Source: Epiperipatus broadwayi
Lineage: Eukaryota; Onychophora; Udeonychophora; Euonychophora; Peripatidae
DNA: 64,000 bases
Reading direction: 5' to 3'
Assembly: GCA_028023455.1 (NCBI GenBank)
Contig: JAQFVV010006272.1
Location: 2,335,127-2,399,126, forward strand
The position numbers and the translations under genes were made by a program. The notes beneath the pieces are model-generated. The model saw only the letters and a program-made list of their open reading frames with translations. It had not been told where the DNA came from and ran no database searches. Of the stretch, positions 59,338 through 64,000 are shown one piece after another (position 1 is the first letter of the stretch; the number at the start of each line of letters is the position of its first letter).

Positions 59338-59757
59338 GCAAAATATCAATATTAATATGTTTTATATGTTTTTGAGTATATTTGAATATCCTATACTCAA
59401 TGAAGGAATATAATATAATTTTTATATTGTATTGTATATATTTGTAAAATAATGATGTTGATATTGTTTTAGTTGGTTTTATTATGAATAGATGTCGCTA
59501 TATGTATTTAACGGTAATCGTCAGCAGACATATTGAAAAAGATACAAATTGTATGTATCGAAAAAAGCTTTTCTATTGAAAATTTATTTTTTTTCATGTT
59601 TTTTGTTGTATATATAGATATTTTATATCTTATAATAATAAATTTTTATTGTTTAAAAATAACAACATAAAAGAAGTTTTAATTCTTTTTATATGGATTA
59701 TACAATTAAATAATTATTGGTACACATAATTAAAACTTCTCCTTGTGTATTTGGAAA

Positions 59758-59855
59758 CAAAATAGTAATCTTATTAAAAACAAACAAAAAAAAGGAAACA
59801 CACTTTTACAATTAAAAGCAAACGTTTTTAATCAATGTAAAATTTATCAGTTTTA
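59758..59855 (+). repeat. Direct repeat flanking the PLE palindrome, right copy
   Basis: Diverged partner of 57405-57500 in the same orientation. The two copies bracket the palindrome at about 270 and 110 bases distance. Confidence 0.7.
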
Positions 59856-60449
59856 TTTAAATTTAAGTAAATACAAATATGTTTAGTTATATTTTTATAT
59901 TAGACTATAACCCTTCAGGAAAACACAAATATGTTTAGCTTACAAATAATGTAATTTCTAGAAAATAATTATATTGTTGTTGTGAAAAAAGTACATCTAA
60001 TAATTAGTAATCACAAAATAACATTTGTAGAAACAGCATTTCTGAGTTGATAATTAATTAAAATAATCCTTCAGATACCCATTCAAATCCATTACATAAT
60101 TTTTCATCTTCTACAATGGAAATTTAAACTTAACATTTCTGTGATAGTTCAGCTTATTATGTATTCGATTCTTATGCTTATTATTTTCTAAGAATGATCA
60201 ATTTTATGTAATATATTTCTTGAATTGGAAGCAAGAATTTTGTTTTTGTTCCAGATACAATTACTGTTTGATTGAAGAATCAATGTATTATATCCAAATT
60301 CCCAGACTAGTTTTGACTATTAGATTTGCTACTGTATATACAGCAGTCAGATTTTTTAAATATTATGCATAGTAATTAATACATTTAGTCTTAAATATTT
60401 TAAGGTTTTAAAATCAAGTAATTTTTTGCATCATGATATAGGTATGATG
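59856..60449. other. AT-rich non-coding sequence
   Basis: Nothing recognised apart from a small internal repetition of AAATATGTTTAG near 59880 and 59930. Confidence 0.45.
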
Positions 60450-61130
60450 CTAAGCCAAAAACTATATATTTTACTAAAGCAATTCTTTACTTTATTGTTA
60501 TCTAGGTAAACTTGAGTAATCAGTGATTTCCATATGCATATAAAATCTCTATTTTTTGTATTTGAATCCATATCCTTTGATTAGTTTCTGGATTTTGCTT
60601 TTATCAATAAAATATGAAATTTAAAGTTGAAATATATATATATATGTCCAGAAAAGATATAATCTCCACTTACCTGACAAACAAAAAACTTGAAATTTCA
60701 AATCAACCTAAAATTTTTTAACCTCAAGTCAACATGTCTGAATAATTATAAAGATCTGAAATAGTTTATTAACTATATATTTTAGTTCTTCAGTTATTTA
60801 TTAGCCACAGATATCCTATTTCTTATCTAGGAATATTAATAATAACAAGAATTAAAACAGCCAGATTAAGCAATACGATAAACAAAAGTAACTCTCCACT
60901 TTAATGTTATCTAAGATAAGCTTTAGTAATCAATGATTACCAGATGCTTATCAAATTTATTTTTAATGCTTACTTTGATTTTAACAATAAGATCTGGAAT
61001 TTAAAGTTGGAAGATATGTATATATGCATATAACATCATTTTTAACTTCATTTTACTTGTCAAGCTAAAAATTTGAAATTCAAATCAGTCTAAAATTTGA
61101 ATCCAAGTCAACATGCTTGAATATATGATC
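60450..61130 (+). repeat. Tandem duplication, about 407-bp spacing
   Basis: Copies at about 60450-60750 and 60860-61130 share TTATCTA-GTAA/TAAG, AGTAATCA-TGATT-CC, GATTTT-ACAATAA, GAAATTTAAAGTTG and CAAGTCAACATG blocks in the same order. Diverged; non-coding. Confidence 0.65.
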
Positions 61131-61134
61131 TCAT

Positions 61135-61290
61135 TGGTAAAGGCAAAAACTAAAAACTGATTGGAGAAAGGAAGTTAATATACTAAAATTAACAATTTTA
61201 TATGCATCTGATAACTTATTGCTTAAGCTTACACTCAATGGCAGTAAAGTGAAGAGTTGTTTTTTATTATGTTGTTTCAGTTGAATATTT
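61135..61290 (+). repeat. Dispersed family F, copy 1
   Basis: Matches 62440-62610: a GG-TAAAG-C-AAAA start, TTTTATATG-AT-TGATAA, a TTACACT-ATGG block, and a GTTTTT-TTATGTTGTT-CA end. Non-coding. Confidence 0.6.
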
Positions 61291-61629
61291 ACTGTTTTAA
61301 ACATAGAGTTATTGAAGTAAAACTGGAATTATTCTTTTTGAGGGTGAGAATATGATAGTACCTGCTTCTGCCATTAGATGCCTCTTTGTAGGGATCCCCT
61401 GCATCAATCTACTGACCATCATCATTGAATAAAGTCATAGTTCTATTTAGTAAAAACTTTTGTTAAGTGTATTTCTTTTATTTGCCAGTTTTTGTAATGG
61501 CTGAAAACTTGGAACAATGAAAAATTCTGCTTTCTGTTAAAAAATGATAAGAAAAACAATTGTAATGTTTACTGTTAAGCTAAGATTAATAGTTGAGGTG
61601 AAGCTGTAAGTTTGTTATTAGTGAGCATC

Positions 61630-62030
61630 TATTTATGGACTTAGCACTTTCGGAGCACCTACAGCTCCATAATCATAGTCCTTTTTACATGCTGTTGATT
61701 CTATGCAAATGCATCCAAATATAACATCCACCTTTTCAAGAGGTTTAATGGAAATGTCAAATTTAACATCCCAAAACAGCATGGGAAGTGAAGTCCAATG
61801 TCAAGACAATGCTGGTTTTTTTGGTGCAGAAGGCATTGTTCATTCAGAATTTGTTCATAACAATTAGGGATTTTATCTACATGATCTGAAACATTTTCTT
61901 GATGCAGTAAAATGAAAGCATCCCACTTTGTAGTAATGTAGGAAGTGCAAGCTTCACTGTGACAACACACTTGGACACAAAGCATTGAAAATGAAACAAT
62001 TTTAAAATAAAACAGCATAACACAGCTTAT
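61630..62030. other. GC-richer unassigned segment
   Basis: Less AT-rich than its surroundings, with a 105-codon minus-strand ORF (61701-62018). A second minus frame gives short stretches such as Asp-Val-Lys-Phe-Asp-Ile-Ser-Ile-Lys and Tyr-Asp-Tyr-Gly-Ala-Val-Gly-Ala-Pro-Lys. I recognise no family. It could be a decayed retroposed gene or transposon fragment. Confidence 0.3.
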
Positions 62031-62439
62031 CGATCAAGGCATATTCACCTGATATTACTTTATGTAACTTCTTTTTTTGTCCTAAATGAAAAATGCCTCA
62101 AAAATTTTTTTGCAGGCTTAAAAGTGATGAAGAAAAAATAATGGAGGTGTTAAAAGGTGTAACTTTGCAATTGTTTTAGGACTACTTTTAAAAGTTGAAA
62201 ACACATTTAAACAGTAACTGAAGGAATTTAATTTGTAACACCTAAATATATATATACAAAGTTCCAGGTATTTGGGAGTTTTGTCATAGTTTGGGAATTA
62301 TATAAGTGTTCAAGGAGATCAATCTGGGTTCAAAACCATAGAATAAATTTCATTTTTTTTATTTGATAGATAAAGTAGACTTAAAAGCAGTTGCTATTTA
62401 CATTCCTCACAATTTGAATCTCAGATATCATTGATAATG
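62031..62439. other. AT-rich non-coding sequence
   Basis: Nothing recognised. Confidence 0.45.
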
Positions 62440-62610
62440 GCTAAAGCCAAAAAATGATCTAAAGATTGGAATAAATGGAGTGATTTTATATATTACAGAT
62501 AGAAATTTTATATGTATTTGATAATCTCAGATTATTCATGTTTACACTATATGGAAATAAATCAAAGAACTGTTTTTATCTTATGTTGTTCAAGGTGAAT
62601 TTTGCTGATT
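62440..62610 (+). repeat. Dispersed family F, copy 2
   Basis: Partner of 61135-61290, same orientation, about 1.3 kb downstream. Confidence 0.6.
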
Positions 62611-64000
62611 TATTCCTAACTACATATTTTGATTATCTATTATAACAGTATTATAAATATTATTACTAATTATTATTATTAGAATTTTTATTAAGATACT
62701 GCTACAGTTGAGTATCAGTACTAACATTTCCTAATCATTCTAAACATAGATTATCTTAAACATGGCAATGTCTACAAATTGATCAGACTTAATGATGAGT
62801 TCTCAGGAAAAGAAAATACAATTTTTTGGTATGAGATGAGCATATTAATTTTTTATACATTATATCTAATAAAAAAAATAGTCAATTACTATGGAATAGG
62901 TTTTGTATCTTCAGAAATTCAGAATGTAATATAAAACTGAAACAGATTCTTAAGACAGAGTAAATTAGATAATTAAAATTAGTTGGAAGTAGTCATATTA
63001 TTGATCAATAGCAAATAAATATGATGACAAACTAACTAAGATGTTGACAGTATTTTGAAAAAAATTGATATAGTTAATATGTTCGATTAAAAAGTAGTCT
63101 TTATAGAATAAACAATGTGGATAAAAAATAAGCATGTTTAATCAGGAAATGTGAGACCCATAAAAACTAAAAAAATTAATGTACCATTATACTTATGATA
63201 TATTGGTTAAACATTAAAGAAGAGATAAAAGTTTAAAAATATGAGCATAATCATTTTGTCAAAGTATTAAGATATAGCAACTACCACAAAAATTCATGCT
63301 GCACCATAGGATTTTCAAACTATTTGGAATAATATATTATACAAGTGTGTTTTAACTTATTTTGTAAGAGAGGAATCTTATTTTTGATTTTAAAATTAAA
63401 GTAGCTGAAAGTATTCATAAATATTGCTTATTTAATTATTACATATAAAGCTTAATGATCAGCATAATTTAGTGAATAAAGATCATTTTTCGTACAAAAG
63501 AGATGACATTGTAAAGCCATTTTTTTGCTTTAACTTGAAAGAGCTTCCTGCTATTTTCGGGCATTTTATGATGATCATTAATTGTCACAGTCTTGTCTGT
63601 TATTTATGTAGCAATTTAATGACAAGATCTATAAAATTAATACTATTTTGTTTTATTATTTAACAGATAACAAATTCATCACACATCAGTAGTAACATCA
63701 GTAGTAGTTATTATAACAACAATTACAAAAAGATCAGTCGAAGCATTGCTACAATATTTATCTTTATCTATATTATAACCCTTTGCAATGATGTGCAGCT
63801 ATGTAAACAAAAAAAAATACATTTAAATAATTACATTTTTTATATTACATTTTTTTATTTTTAATATTTATTTTTAACTAAAAAAAAGAGACAAAATCGA
63901 GTATTTTACATATTAACTGTTTTTCATAAATATGATAAAATCAAGTATTTACTTATTCTATTTTGTTGTTGAATGATAGATAACTACTGGCTTTAGAATG
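62611..64000. other. AT-rich non-coding sequence
   Basis: No gene recognised. Near 63180-63230 CCATTATACTTATGATATATTGG might be a very decayed LINE Thr-Tyr-Gly segment, but this is not supported on either side. ORF 63472-63663 has no family features. Confidence 0.4.

Larger units (their letters stand above)
57769..59650. mobile_element. Near-perfect 1.9-kb head-to-head PLE palindrome
   Basis: Left arm 57769-58685 (minus-sense) and right arm 58733-59650 (plus-sense) are about 917 bases each. By eye they differ at only a few places: one indel and one substitution in the 3' UTR, and a small cluster near 58925. The spacer of 47 AT-only bases, apart from a few G and C, is itself partly palindromic. 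Each arm holds the C-terminal end of a Penelope-like element (RT thumb or linker plus GIY-YIG) and its 3' UTR, with 3' ends outward. Near-identity means recent formation or ongoing conversion. Confidence 0.92.

Noticed and set aside
1-64000. Bacterial-type operons, promoters or attachment sites
   Set aside because: Intron structure, SINE/LINE/PLE content and lack of long prokaryotic genes make a eukaryotic nuclear origin clear.

Overview
The window looks like a stretch of an AT-rich invertebrate animal nuclear genome. The evidence is one metazoan exon with a proper intron 3' end, many retroelement relics, pol III-type repeats and TA, CA and AAT microsatellites. I tentatively favour a lophotrochozoan such as a mollusc. 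That rests on general repeat character and the receptor family, and it is weak. There are no prokaryotic-style operons. Almost every ATG-to-stop ORF here is an AT-rich chance ORF or part of a transposon.

The only host gene I can support is the terminal coding exon of a nicotinic acetylcholine receptor (Cys-loop) subunit at 22632-22796 (+). It carries the end of the M3-M4 loop, membrane segment M4 and a short tail. I could not find its other exons, so the upstream sequence is probably intron and the downstream sequence intergenic.

The rest is a mosaic of mobile elements. From left to right: minisatellites (0-1.3 kb); a foldback (2.6 kb); dispersed family E (4.7-5.3 kb); a dead LINE on the minus strand (5.4-7.5 kb); a GC-richer unassigned stretch (7.6-10.4 kb); a complete but internally deleted LTR retrotransposon on the minus strand, inserted in a TA repeat (10.4-16.5 kb); a 77-bp tRNA-like insertion with a 16-bp target-site duplication (18.3 kb); a SINE-like repeat with a hammerhead ribozyme (19.3-19.6 kb); a coiled-coil gag-like relic (21.2-22.2 kb); the receptor exon; a decayed Penelope-like element (PLE, 26.6-27.3 kb); several foldbacks (28-29.6, 32.9-33.7, 36.3-38.0 and 39.8-40.1 kb); a second hammerhead repeat (41.1-41.5 kb); LINE copies (44.9 and 46.9-49.3 kb); more foldbacks (45.8, 46.2 and 51.2-52.1 kb); a CpG-retaining segment (55.6-57.2 kb); and a nearly perfect 1.9-kb PLE palindrome carrying two GIY-YIG endonuclease reading frames (57.8-59.7 kb).

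Two themes tie the window together. First, type I hammerhead ribozyme modules: two well-folded copies on the plus strand (19.4 and 41.3 kb) and two decayed relatives on the minus strand (30.9 and 52.6 kb), the former in a roughly 330-bp repeat with pol III-like boxes. Second, head-to-head inverted pairs: at least ten independent foldbacks, several clearly made of 5'-truncated PLE copies joined at their 5' sides with 3' ends pointing outward. A hairpin followed by GAAAC recurs near the outer ends of several of these families.
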